From Embiotoca jacksoni (taxonomy: Eukaryota > Chordata > Actinopteri > Embiotocidae): a stretch of DNA of 64,000 nucleotides. The notes under the pieces are model-generated. The model had not been told where the DNA came from. It was given only the letters and a program-made list of their open reading frames with translations, and made no database searches. Location of the stretch: contig JAKOON010000013.1 of assembly GCA_022577435.1 (NCBI GenBank), positions 2,651,001 through 2,715,000 on the forward strand, written 5' to 3'. Position numbers and translations under genes: made by a program. Every line of letters starts with the position of its first letter. Positions within the stretch are counted from its first letter, which is position 1. Below, in pieces: positions 43,631 to 56,155 of the stretch.

Positions 43631-46600
43631 CATCGGCATCGTGCCTCGAGTCGGGACCGTCCCGTAAACTGTACGTGGATCAGCTGTTGTTCACGGGACG
43701 GCCATGACTCGGGATGGTTAGCTCACTCTGGTTATCGTGCAGTCGGTGCCAGATTGCATTTACGATAAAGATGGACTGGAAAGAAAGAAAGAAAAAAAAA
43801 AAAGCACACCGATCTGAGTTCAGTTTGTTCTTTTTGACAAAATGTTACTTCTGGCTGCAGGATGAAGCTGCAGTTTGAGTGACCCGTGTTTGGTTTCGAC
43901 TTGATTCAGCCTGAGCCTGGCGGGTAGCTAACGCTACTTCTCTGCAGATTGCAGGCTGATGTCATGTGCATTAGTGGGTGCACTTTCAGTTTCTGCTGTT
44001 TATACTCTTAAGTGAACTTTAAAGTGGATGTTTGTGACAGGTTGAAGCATCAGATACTAATAATGCAAGCATAATGTGTGTATATATGGATGTTTTAGGC
44101 TGGTCGGGTTTGCAGTTTAGCCTAAAATGTTCACATTATACAGTTTTACATTTAAGCAAATGACAGTGTTGCTCACTTGTTGAATGGAAAAGAAAGTTGG
44201 CATTTCCAGGATAAATTCGGAGAACTGTCTTATGCAGCGCTGGTATTTATCTGATGTAATTGAATCATCAAGAATCAGATCGATTCTGGGACGTTGTGAA
44301 TGAATATCGAATCGGCAGATCCATGCCGAGATCCAGCCTGACTCAGGCCATTGATTTTAGATTTGCAACCCGTCCTTCTGTTTATCTCGGATGATGTCAG
44401 CGACAGCGTTGATGATCAGTGAGCAAAGGTTGTTCTTTTTGCCATATTAAGTCTGTTTCGTAGGTGAGTGGTTCATTCTGGTTTTGTTTCCAGACATATC
44501 TGCTCAGAGACACACACACACCATTTTCCCGTAAGACTTAAGCAAACATTACACTGTTGTGATGTTGCAGTGCAATGTCCAACTGCTTTAATTGTTAAAT
44601 ATCTCCTACAGAGTGGACACTTCCTTGTTCTCCCCCCTCATTCGGTCTTGCGTCATCTCTTAAATCCGGGAGCGACGCATTTTCACATTTCTCTTTGTTT
44701 ATTCTTGCTTGTTTTGCCGGTAACGTAAGATCAAAGCTTGCTGTAAAGCATCCCAGTTTTGAATCGTCAGTCAGAGGTTTTTCCTCTATCTCTTGAATGC
44801 AGCCCACACGGGAGCGCTCAGCATGACTCCATGTTCATTTTGTCAGGCGGCGAGGTTTACAGGATTTGAGTGCCGGTGTCAAATCCTGACGATTGTTAGC
44901 TCATTAGAAAGGATTTGCATCCTGCGTGAAGCCTTTTCCCCGTTTTCGGCAGGTTTCCGCAGATAACTTGTACACGACTGACTTAAGGTAATTATTGTGC
45001 AGTGAGTCATTTGCTGCATTAGGTTTGACATGTTTTAGATTTACAACCAGACAGTTGTTGGTTCAAACCCTCAGACACAGTAAATACATGGTTTATTGTC
45101 CCAGTGCTATCAAAACAGGAAGCAAGTCAACTCAACATGAACTTCTGAATGTAATCCTGACTCAGTGTCTTAGTACCCCCCCCCCCCCACCCCCCCCCGT
45201 CTCCCACCCCTCCTTCCACTCCCCCGAGGCTTTTCAACAAGATGGTTGTCGACTTTAGTCGACCTGTTTGATGAAATATGGTTTTAAAAACACCATCAAA
45301 AGCCGAGACCGTCACCGGTTGAAAGACGTGTTGACAAGCGCGGCGAGGATACGTAAGTTATACCCTGGAATGTGCACGGCTTCATGCGAGCGTGAAAAGT
45401 ACACACACACGTATGACCCCGGCTGGAGAGAAGGAGGTCACGTGACGGAAGGTTAGGTGAGATATTTCCAAGCCGCACATTTATTACTATTATTTATTAT
45501 TTGGGATAAGACCCTCGAAGGGTTTGAATTCCACAACCAGCCTGATCTCATCAACGTGTCCTCGTGCCAAAAACACTGAATCTCCATTTGTGTCGCTTCA
45601 CTCGGAAGTGTTGCAAAATGTCCGAAGTACAAAACGCGTGTAAATGAATTCCTGAGTTGAAGCGTCGGGGCCGACAGTTGACTTGTGGCTGAATTTCACT
45701 GGAAGTGCCCGGCGTGTGTCAGGCCGTGACATGTTGTCCGCTGTTGAGCGCGCGCGCGTTCGTGGCGCGAGTCCATCGGCGTCTCTGCCATAGAGACATC
45801 CTCCTGCCAACTCGTCTGACGTGGCTCTCCGTTTTCTATTCAAAATATGAAGGCCCTGACAGATTCCTGAGTGTAAGTTTGGCACCGGGAGATGCTTTCA
45901 TTGCCAGGCGATAGTACAGAGCAGTTGTTTCTGTTGGGGAGGTATTCTGGATGAAAACAGAGAATAAGGATTATCGTTGCCTTTTTGAGGTTTTCCAGAG
46001 GGAAAAAAAAAGAAGCTTTTTGCTGACCTTAATGACTTTTATAACAAAAATCGACTTTGTTTTCTGAGAGTTTTTCTCGGGATAGTTTGATTCAGGCTTG
46101 TTTATGTGTCGTCGTTTGAATGTTTTTCAACATGGGCATGGGAGCAAACGTGTACAGTTGTTTTTATAGTTAATACTAGAGTTGTAATAATTTGTTTAGT
46201 CGCTCATCGCTTGCTTAATTACAACATTTGCTGTTGTTTTAACTTTGCCAGTTGTTTCGTCCTCTCGGTACAACTTGCGGCTCCTCGTCTTCTCCTTCTG
46301 TGACTGCAATTGTTTTCTTGTCCTAAACCCGCTGATGTCATTTGGGCCAGCTCTCAGACCATTTGTCTCTTGTCTCTTCTCTTTCTTCGTCTCTCACTTG
46401 GTTTCTTCACCTCCTGATTACTTGATCTGCCTCCTCTTCACCTCCCCTCAGCTCTCTCTCTCCTACCCCCCGCCCCCCCCCACCCCCCCTCCTCCGTCTA
46501 TGGCAGTTTAACTGCTTTGCAGTGGAACCTACCCAAGTGTAGTTGTTCACTGCCGCAATTATGGACACACAAACAGGCATTTACACACTCCTCCCACACA

Positions 46601-46753
46601 CCCAGAGACATGAAACATTGCAGGGTTATGAAGCAGTCAATGGGGTGTAAAATGTGATGAAAACTCTGCTCGTCTCTCCTTTGCTGCTGTCAGGCAGAGA
46701 AAAGCCCTCGGCCTTGCAGAGTGGTGCTGCAGCATCTGCAGGCGGGTTTGCAC

Positions 46754-46777
46754 TGTGTGTGTGTGTGTGTGTGTGTG
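46754..46777. repeat. (GT)n microsatellite
   Basis: About 12 TG dinucleotides. Confidence 0.95.
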
Positions 46778-48421
46778 GATGGCAAAGCACAACACCACAA
46801 ACCATAAGTCTGCTGGCGTTACAGCTTGGAAACCCTGCTGTATAAAATGCTCTAAAAAAAATAAAGGGAAAAAAAAAGCTCGCAGGCACGTGATGGTTGT
46901 GATTCATCCTGTCAGTCACTCCCCTGGGCCAATAGCAAGCTGGTATAAGACGGGTATTTGTTTGGGGGGGGGGGGGAAAGGGGGGTATCCAGATGTTTAT
47001 TACCTCATTTACCCTACTGAAAGGTAGCATTTCCTTTAATTTGGTCCAAAACACATGATGTAAGTGATTCACACGGAGGCGGATCTCTGCCTGGGGCTTT
47101 CACTGTGCCGTCTTGTTGAGTGGAAGTAAGCTGAATTTTAACTTCTGTTTGCACTGATTTTGCTGTCTTAACATCTCAGTGCTTTGTGAATCTCTTTGAT
47201 TCCTTTTAAATGGTATTTTTCCATTAATTTAGGCAGAAAAACGTGTTAGGCCAGCGCACGGACTCTCTTCTCACCATCGTCTCGCTCTCTGTGCTCGACT
47301 GTGAGACCATCACCCATCACCGTGTTGTTTTCGTCTGCCTGTGGAAGCCAAACTTTGAGTTTTCACCGGTTTCTTTCTCGTGAGGGTTTAAGAGTAGAAA
47401 GACCGAAGAGTCAATTAGTTTGCATAGAGTATGCTTCGCCCCGAGCCGTCTCCGAGCCTCAGAGGCTTTCTCAGACGTAGTTAATGTTCTGAGTGGATTC
47501 CCTCTCCGTTCCAGAGATGAGTAGTGAAAGCAATGAAACAGCATTATAGATGAGCCTGTAAACTAAAGAAACAGGACCAAAGACACATACCATTACTAAT
47601 GTGTGCATGTCTTGTAGCACCTAACACTTGGAACATCATTTGTTGTTTGTATGTCACTTATTTTTTTTTAAGTCAACGTCACAAATCTTTCGTCTTATTT
47701 GTCCAAACTCATTCTGTGGAGAGTTTTACCCTTCACCTGCAGGTCAGGCCCGAGAGCCCCGTCGGCAAACATTTCGTTATTTTCTCGTCTGCCTGTCAGT
47801 CATCGCCACTTGAGAGTTTTCTTTTTTGACAGTTCCCTCTCCTCTGCTCCTATATGCTCTTTAAGCAGGGAAGATTTAAACAACTCTTACCTGACCTCCA
47901 TTCATCAGGGAGAGACGGCGCCTCTCATTCACTTTCATCCATCTAACCCTCTTTCTTTATTACCTGTAACTTGCTCTCACTCTCACTAAGTCCTCAGCTA
48001 TGGTAGACTGATAATTGGCTGCCCTTGACATCCAGTCAATCCGTCTTTGAGCTCCCAGTTACGACTGTCTCCACGCTAAGTTATCCTTTTAGGAAAAAGA
48101 GCAGCAACTGACTTGAAACCAACCGGGCTGTTTACTGAATGTAAAACCGAGCTGCTTTCCGAAGCAGTCTTCATGCTTGATGTGTTCAGGCGCTCACTGG
48201 GAATAACAAAGTCTGGGAAAATACTGTGCTGTCCCAATTCACACTCCACTTCTGTAGTCATAGATCACTTCTCATATCAGGTATTATATTATTAATAGTC
48301 TTCATCAAAGAGTGATTTAGATCTACGTGGGCAGCGGGACTGGTGAAACGTTCAAATCTGGTCATAAAGCATGTATTTTAGTTTTTTTTTTTTTATTTAA
48401 TTGGTGAAAGTAAATTGAGTT

Positions 48422-48451
48422 AAAAAAAAAAAAAAAAAAATTTTTTTTTTT
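48422..48451. repeat. A19/T11 homopolymer doublet
   Basis: About 19 A are followed directly by 11 T, forming a self-complementary run. Confidence 0.9.
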
Positions 48452-49424
48452 ACAGCTGCAGAAATTTTCCAGCTACACGTACTGTTACAGCAGTTACAAG
48501 CAGACATTGCTCACACAGGCAGAATCAGACGCAAACTGATTAGTGAGGTGCTCTGGCTTTCAACTCCAGACACTCGTGTCAGGCTTCAGTGCTTTCAACG
48601 AGAACGCCGTGTCATTGACCCGGCTCGTGGTTGCCGCATGCAAACTGACTGACTGCTCTATAACTGGAAGTCAAGAGACCGTCAGTGGAGGCCGAAAGGA
48701 AGGAAGGACGGGGAAAAAAAAAAGAAGTGACATCTACACGCACATTTTACATTTTATAGTCGGTTTTTAAATTTTACAAATGCGTGCAGATCATTGTGTG
48801 TCAAACATAAATGTAAAGTGATATGGACTCGTAATGTGTCCTCTGTATGCGGGCAGAATTTGAGTTTTTGTCCTCCTCTACAGGCTGTTTTAAACTGATC
48901 CCACAATATTGCCACACAGAAGACCCAGGATTAAAAACAGGATTAAATGATCACATTCAAAAAGGCCCTTTGCCTTGTCATGCCCAGTATGTGTGCGCTT
49001 GTGTAGGTTGTGTTTGTTTAGCTTATCAGACAGTCTGGAGTGTGACTGTCAGAGATTATGTTTACGCTAGAAATATCTGTCGTGATAGCCGAGGCCACAG
49101 TCTCACTGATTGTCTCCGAGAATGAAAGCTGTCCTCACTCTCGGTTCTCCTCTCCCTCTTCCTTCCTCTTTTCCCCTTCATTTGTCTCTTCCCGCTCACA
49201 ACCATCCTCTTGTTGCTGTCTCTGCTGAATCAGAAGTTGCCAAATGGGTCAGGTATAAAAAATACATTCAGCGTGTCATTTCTTTCATTTTGACTGGATC
49301 TTCAGCAGCCACGGCGGTCGTTTAGCACTGCAGATCCGTATGCCAAAGAAGCCCAGCGATAAACTAGTGGCTGGCGAATATGACTATTCTGCAGTTCTTT
49401 TTTACCATTTTAAAAAAAGAACTG

Positions 49425-49720
49425 CATAAATTATTCATAACAGTTGTTAAACAGCCTTATATCACGAGCAAATCGAGCAGTAATTATTCTCGGCAATAAC
49501 TCGGAGCAGAACAGGGACAGCAACGGCACAAGACGGCATTTTGTAAAGGCATACAAAGGTTTATCAAACTTAGAAATCACAGTGACGTTTGCCACAAATG
49601 ACTACCATGCTTGCTGCAAACATAAAATGCACTTTTCTCTGCATGCGAGACAAAACATCTGTTCAGAATAGTAGATATAAAAGCTGTCACATGTTGGATA
49701 TAAGCTTAGTCAGCATTGTG
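49425..49720. promoter_or_regulatory. Candidate enhancer-like element in EHBP1 intron
   Basis: About 300 bases of unique sequence with TAATTA cores (cagtaattattc) and a TCF/SOX-like caaaggtttatcaa near 49555. No repeats or exon signals. Called on texture only. Confidence 0.25.
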
Positions 49721-50331
49721 TTATATTAGCTGACAGTAGAGAGAAGTAGCACTTGTCATATTTGGACACGAATATGTATAGTTATTACTTTCCCCGTTGC
49801 ACAATCTCAATGTTGAATCTGCTGTCCTCAACTTTCGTCTCCCCCCCTCCCGCCAGTGTGAGTGATTTCAAAACCCCGTTGACTCATTTTGCAACTGTAA
49901 AACAGCCTCGGTAGTCTCGCATTTATTCAGCCAGTGTGGAAATGTCAGCCAACAAATGTTCAAATTTCATCTCCCGTGAAATGCGGGGATTTATTTAGTG
50001 GTCGTGTGTTTAATCAGGATTGTTTGACGAAGGGCTTGATTGTAATAGACGTTCATTTACATGTGAAAGCTCCACACTATTCCTTTTAAAATAAATATGC
50101 TCGGTATAGGGCGGTAGGGATGCAGTATTGGAGTGAAAAGATAAACTATTGCAAGATTATACGCATGTAAATCAGATTAAATGGCATTACTTTCTGATAT
50201 CACCTTCCGACAGTTACATTCGGCAGCCTGCTTCTCTCCTACTGTCGTCTTCTGTCCGATTCTATACCACAAGGACAATAAGCTTTCATGCATTACAGTG
50301 ACGCAGTCTGAGAGATTACATATCACCGTGC

Positions 50332-50332
<1 letters not shown>

Positions 50333-50421
<89 letters not shown>
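50333..50421. repeat. (GT)n microsatellite, about 44 units
   Basis: Pure TG dinucleotides for 89 bases. Confidence 0.97.
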
Positions 50422-50423
<2 letters not shown>

Positions 50424-51855
50424 TGCAGAAGAAGAGTATCTGTTTTTTGTTTTGTTTTGTTTTTTAATGCATCGCAGTGCTGTAGTCTGGGATGTTTCAT
50501 CTTTCACCCAAATGGCCGTGCAATCGCTAGAAACAGATCTACATTTTCCTCTCTTTTAATGTCAGCGATGGACACGCAGACATGTCGTCTGCAGGCAGAC
50601 GTCAAAGCTCTTCCTGCGCTGAGCAATGTCAGCATTTCTCCAGGATGATACGGTATCCACGTTTGATCGCCCGTCTCTCTACGGCGCAGCACTCCCGTAC
50701 TTGTCTTTTCCCTTCCCTCTTCCCCTGACTGTCCTCTCTGCATTGTGGGCAAAGTCGGGGGAGCCGTCAGCTGGAATATTGCTGGAAAATACGGCAAGTC
50801 GGAGTTATTTTCTCGCCGCTATTTCTGGGGTGAAAATGGAAATCGTTATCGAGTGGACAGCTTTCCCTTTTTGGATTTTGCCAAAGCTACTATTGTGTTT
50901 TTAAAAATACACGATACTTTATCGCCGTGTTTACCGCCTGGCTATGTTTTATGGCCGTGCCACAGAACCAAACCAAGCCCTTTCCCCGCTGTGTGTGTAA
51001 TTGGTGTGTGCGTCTGGGGACCGTCGTATCAAATGCGAAGTGGTTCCTTCCTCCTGCCTACAGGAAAGATAGGGCGGCCGCAGCTTCCTGACCCACCCTT
51101 CGCTTCCAGCCGCGTAGAGGATACGGACGTGCACAGAGTGTTTTACCACAAAGTGCATTTATGCGTCCAAACAATTTTCTGACGAGCAAGCGGTTTTCAG
51201 GGTCTTTGTTTTACGTGGCCGATATTATCCTACCGGGTAGAGGTGACGGAGTTATTCACTTATTTGGGAAAGCATCTCTTTCACTACTCAATAGTTAACT
51301 GTATGTCTTCCTTCTGACGTCCATCTGATTTTTTTTTGCCACCTGCCCTGCTTTAATTGAACTTTAGTCAACTTTATATTCTCCCACTCGCGTGTGTATA
51401 CGCGTTCGTACACTGTGCCGTCGTGGCTCTTTATCGTGCCGAGCAGATCCGTGTCTGAACCGACGGATGTAAAGACGTGCAGCTACCTCTACTGCACAGT
51501 GTAGATAAGGTGGACTAAATGCAGCAGGGTACAGGTGACTGGAGAGTTTAGATTGCGTTTGTTTTGAAGTTAGAATATCTTCATGAGGCGATGCTTGAAC
51601 CGAGAGAGGAGCGGGGTTATCAATAAGAATGTGCAGCACTAAATACCCCCAAAAAAATATCAAATGAAAAGATCTGTGAATCCTTACATGTTCACTAATT
51701 TCAGGTTTTGTGCGGATAAGAGCTGCTACTAAATACCTTAAATGTAAATGTTGAAGGGTTTATCAATTCATTTATGTCAATCTTGGAAGGACTTTCATCT
51801 CCCCCGCTGAGCTCGCTGACCCACTTTTAGTCATATCTGCCATCTCTTTCCAGCC

Positions 51856-51858
<3 letters not shown>

Positions 51859-51948
<90 letters not shown>
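51859..51948. repeat. (CA)n microsatellite, about 45 units
   Basis: Pure AC dinucleotides for 90 bases. Confidence 0.97.
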
Positions 51949-51952
<4 letters not shown>

Positions 51953-52636
51953 ACATTCTTTGTTCATCTTTCTGCTGTCTTCTCTTCTTCTTGATCGTTT
52001 TTTTTTGTAATGATATTTAGCTCACACGTCCACACACAGGCACATTATTTCATTATTTTTTGTCTCTTTCATTTCCCTGTTTCTCATCCAGCTGCTGAGT
52101 TGTTGTTTTTTAGTCCAGTCAGTAGCTTTAATTAATTCCATACTCAAGTACAAAAGGCTTTGTTTGTTCTACAAACAGCAAAATCCACTATGTACAGTAA
52201 CTTGAAACAGGCAGATCAGCACAAAAAAATACACTTTCATATCATTATCATCACAAAGAAACACATACGGTATATTTCCAAATTTGTTATCTTTATTCTT
52301 AGTATCCTAATAAACAACCTTTACGCAGACTAGAGCTCAGTCTAAACTGAATGCTTTAATATTAAAATAACTCCGTTTCCATTGAGGGCTGATGAATGCG
52401 TGCTTAAACCATCTTTCTTCATCGTATTTTTTTCGTTCCTCATCGACGGCTCATCGATTTCCCGTTGCGTACAGGATGAGAGAGCGTGCTGCCCCGAGGT
52501 CAGAGCTGAACGCAAGACACAACGACACCAAAACCAAAAAAATGAAGTGTGCAGAAGTCATTTAGCCTGCAGACAAATGGTTTACATTTTTCTCATAGCG
52601 CAGAGAAATACCGCCCAAAGTTCAATAACCGAGGGT

Positions 52637-52637
52637 G

Positions 52638-52670
<33 letters not shown>

Positions 52671-52676
52671 TGTGTT
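52637..52676. repeat. (GT)n microsatellite
   Basis: TG dinucleotides with one TA interruption. Confidence 0.93.
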
Positions 52677-54856
52677 GTTGGACAATAGCTTCTCTATGTG
52701 GGGCCTCTCCTCAAGGCTGAAACTGTTATCTGTCACTCTCCCTCTCTCCACTCGTCTCTTTTCACTACTTCCCTCTCTCCCGGTTCTCTTCTGTCCTCCT
52801 TCTTCTTCTTCTTCTTTTTTTTTTTTTTCCCTCCCTTGTGTCTTCTTGTCTCTCCGTGTTACAGTGTGTCATTCGTTGTCTTCGCTGTTGTTTCTAAACA
52901 TCGGAGTATCGCAGCTACGCATCAAACTCCGCTGCGGGAATATTTCCACAGATGTGCGTACAGAAGCTCGGTGTTACGTCGCACTTGTTCACTTCCATTC
53001 AAACTCCATAATCAGGCGGCTTCCTGTTTCTGTGTCACCCTTCACGTCAAACTTTAAAAGTAAACGGTGTTAGCTTTTTGATGCTGATACCAATATTGAA
53101 GTTTTGCAATTTCTTACTTATCAGTGAAATTATTTGCCGGGACAAATTGTTCGGTCGGGCTCTGACTTAGCCAAGCAGAACGCAGCAAAGAGATTCTAAA
53201 GAACCCCTGTAGGACCGGTTGCTCCCTTTCTTTTGTCCATTGTGAAGTCAGAGGTCAGGCTCGGCTACAGATCATCAGTCCCGGAGCTGGAGAGGGTACT
53301 TGCCACTGCAAGACAGGAGCTTAACCCTGGACTCTCCTCTTGACAACTGTGTTGGCAGCTGCTAACTGCGCCAGTCACAGTTGTCTCTGGCTAAAAGCCG
53401 AGGTATGACACTTCTTTAGTTCATCGGGTTAGTCAGAGTCACTTAGGTCCTGACAGCAAGATAATAGTATGCAAAAATCTGTTTTCTTTTCTCTTCACAT
53501 ACTGATTTCAACACTTCTTCTGAAGTTACAGAGCTCCAGTCTGATCCACCTTTCTCATAAGTAATAATAATCATTAAAAAAAAAGATCTGTTCCTTCAAC
53601 CATTCTTTGCAGTTATTAAAGTAAAAAAAAAAAAAAGTATGTCACATAAATCTAGTGATTGCTCTTGATGACTTGTTGGCCCGAAGTGAGTGAAGGATTT
53701 TAATATCGACAAACACAATAAGGTTGACACGCATCCAACGCACCCCGACTAAATATATAGATATTCAACAGAAGATATAATTTTACTATAAAGTGTTACT
53801 TTAAATGTAAAAATTAACTGGGTCAGCCCCGAAACTGTGTTTGTCCTCCTCCACCACACCCTCGCACACGTTTACAATCTACTGTACTCCTGCAGCAGCA
53901 GTGACAGGTGAGCAGGTCCAGACTTGCCAGCGAGGTAAGAGTGAAATGTGGACAGCCACGAACGTGTCACAGTGTTCTTCTCACACTAAGGCGAAAATAG
54001 GGCTTCGTTTAGCCTTTGCATTGAGGTTTATCTAATGATTTAATAGAGCGTGTTGTGGAATTTATTTGATGTGTTTAATGTTTCGTAAAATGTATTAACC
54101 CCCTCTCACTCCCCCGTGTATCTCATGCCCGTTGATCACATCAATCAAGAATTATTTCAGGTTACTTACCTGTTTAATGATGAGGAAAATGCTGACATGG
54201 CACTGAATACACTTTTTCGCCGACCCATACATTCGCATCGTACAGCGATACGATGATTTGAGTTACGACAGCTGCGACGAGCTTCTTAAAGACGCCGATC
54301 TGCCTCAGTCGGCACCCTGACTGTGTTTCGTTTTTTCACTTCACTTCAGTTTCACTCCTAAACGTTAAACAATCTTGGTGATTGATGGAGGAAGTCAACT
54401 CGTGTTTTGGACTTCAGGTTTTTTTTACCTGCACACTTTCTTCCCCCGTCCATTGCTTTTGCCTTTAATTGATTTCTGACCGCGTGGTTACACAATGTTG
54501 TCCTGTCGGGGCAGCGTGACTCTGGCCTCCACTGGGTCGGATTAAAGCAACTCTCAGCCTCCTACAGTGTTTTCCTGTCACGCTCTTCTGTGTGTGTGCA
54601 CTGTGTATTTCCGCATGAGTGTGTGTGTATGCCGCAGTCATCAGGGACAAAGCCAGGGTTTGGTTGTCTTGTCATGATTTATTCATGCCATCAGTGACTA
54701 TGCAGGTGTGTGTCGTAGAAAGCTTATCAGGGCTAAACCTGAGGCTTTAAGATGGTAAGCTAAATTGGACTGTCAGTCTTAACATGTTGATGTGTGGGCA
54801 CAGATATTGATGGATTCGTCCACTCATCTTCCTTTTTTTCTTCTCCCTTTTCACAG

Positions 54857-54914
54857 GCAACCAGACAAACTGGTGGTGGTTTGGACGCGTAGAAGTCGGC
54901 GGAAATCCTCCAAG
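54857..54914 (+). CDS. ehbp1: EHBP1 coding exon 2 (residues 35-54)
   Basis: Starts with the G that completes W35, then QPDKLVVVWTRRSRRKSSK, a beta-strand and basic stretch of the NT-C2 domain likely to contact acidic membrane lipids. The acceptor is cccttttcacag and the donor AAG|GTTTGT, a weaker form. The 58-base length carries the frame from phase 2 to phase 0, joining exons 1 and 3 without error. The RRSRRKSSK segment distinguishes EHBP1 from EHBP1L1. Confidence 0.95.
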
Positions 54915-55021
54915 GTTTGTATTTGATGAGTGACATTTGAAAATCAAAATTCAGGAAAAGAAAACACGTTCTAATTCTCAAATCTAATTGTTTTTTTTTT
55001 TTTTGCCCCTCTGTCCTGCAG
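54915..55021 (+). other. EHBP1 intron, 107 bases
   Basis: A compact intron between gtttgt and a T14/gcccctctgtcctgcag acceptor. Such very short introns are common in fish. Confidence 0.9.
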
Positions 55022-55117
55022 GCCCACAGCTGGCAGCCTGGCATCAAAAACCCCTACAGAGGAGTCGTGGTGTGGCCGGTACCAGAAAACATTGAGATCA
55101 CTGTCACTCTTTTCAAG
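55022..55117 (+). CDS. ehbp1: EHBP1 coding exon 3 (residues 55-86)
   Basis: 96 bases, phase 0 at both ends, encoding AHSWQPGIKNPYRGVVVW then PVPENIEITVTLFK of the NT-C2 core. The acceptor is ctgtcctgcag and the donor AAG|GTAGGC. It is near-identical in character to vertebrate EHBP1, and no frame or stop problems are seen. Confidence 0.95.
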
Positions 55118-56112
55118 GTAGGCTACAGCTGCTTAATCTGTATGGATTTGGGTTTTTTTGGTAAAACCCGATGCTGATTTTGAGTCTTTTTTTTTCTTTT
55201 CTTTAAGTTTTCGACTGAACATCTGTATACATACAGTAATACAGTTGTGTCTGTAAATGACACACTTGTATGGATAGTATCTGTCACCGTGCCTGGCTTA
55301 CTTAAACATGCCGGGCCTCTGTGCTGACAGGAGAGCTCAGAGCTCCGTGTCCTGTTACTCTTTCACTGCCTTATCCAGACCTCCCTCCACAAATACCGAC
55401 ATACCTGCTGCTTGCTGCTTTATGAATGTGGTGGCAGCGTTTTAGTTAGTCAGGCACTGGTAAGTTCATTTCTAACGCCATAACAACAATTTAGAGAACC
55501 TTAACACAGAAGGCCCCTAAAAGTGCTTCATGTGAACTCACTCACAATAAAAAATAAAAAAAATCGGAGACTATTTTATCTCCAGACGTTTGTTAAACAC
55601 ATCCTATGATATCAGCTTTTGTGAGTTTCCTAGACCTGTGCTTGTTAAGCACCCCTGTACATGTTAGTATCTCTTTTTTTTTTTTTTTCTGGGCCCGCGT
55701 CCACTTCCTGTCCCAGAGGAAGTAATAAAAGCTGTTTTTGTAATGACACACAAAGCAAAGCCACTGAAAGGCACTTCACCCACTACTGTTGGATAAAGTC
55801 CAAATCAAATAACATTGTCTCTGCAATCTAAAAGCCTGTTGTCTTTGGTAGAACCGTTTTCATTCACTGATGCAGCTAGAGTGAAGATAAAGCCCATAAC
55901 CCTGACCTCACAAACCATCAGCTTATGAAGTTATTAGAGATAAGGCCACGGCTAATAGTTGCCTGCATATATATACTATAGATAACAGCTATATATCAGT
56001 CAACCTGACTAACATAAGTCTGATACACACTGGCTTTTACTTCTTGTTTGGGCTCCACAAGATCTTGATGAAAAAATATTGGGTTGTCAGATGCTTGACT
56101 TTCTTCACCACA

Positions 56113-56114
<2 letters not shown>

Positions 56115-56154
<40 letters not shown>
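56115..56154. repeat. 40-base T homopolymer
   Basis: Uninterrupted T run; a possible retroposon tail on the - strand, but no element body was recognised beside it. Confidence 0.95.

Positions 56155-56155
<1 letters not shown>

Larger units (their letters stand above)
40126..54856 (+). other. EHBP1 intron after coding exon 1 (14.7 kb)
   Basis: Bounded by GTGAGT and ctcccttttcacag. It contains the SINE at 40893-41156, GT/CA microsatellites at 46754, 50333, 51859 and 52637, T/A doublet homopolymers at 48422-48451, C runs at 45176-45200, and unique enhancer-like stretches at 43530-43630 and 49425-49720. No other exon was recognised. Open frames such as 50181-50648 and 52549-53073 run through repeats. 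Confidence 0.85.

Noticed and set aside
50181..50648. 155-residue open frame with a Cys-Val core
   Set aside because: Its centre is a (GT)n array; flanks show no recognised domain.
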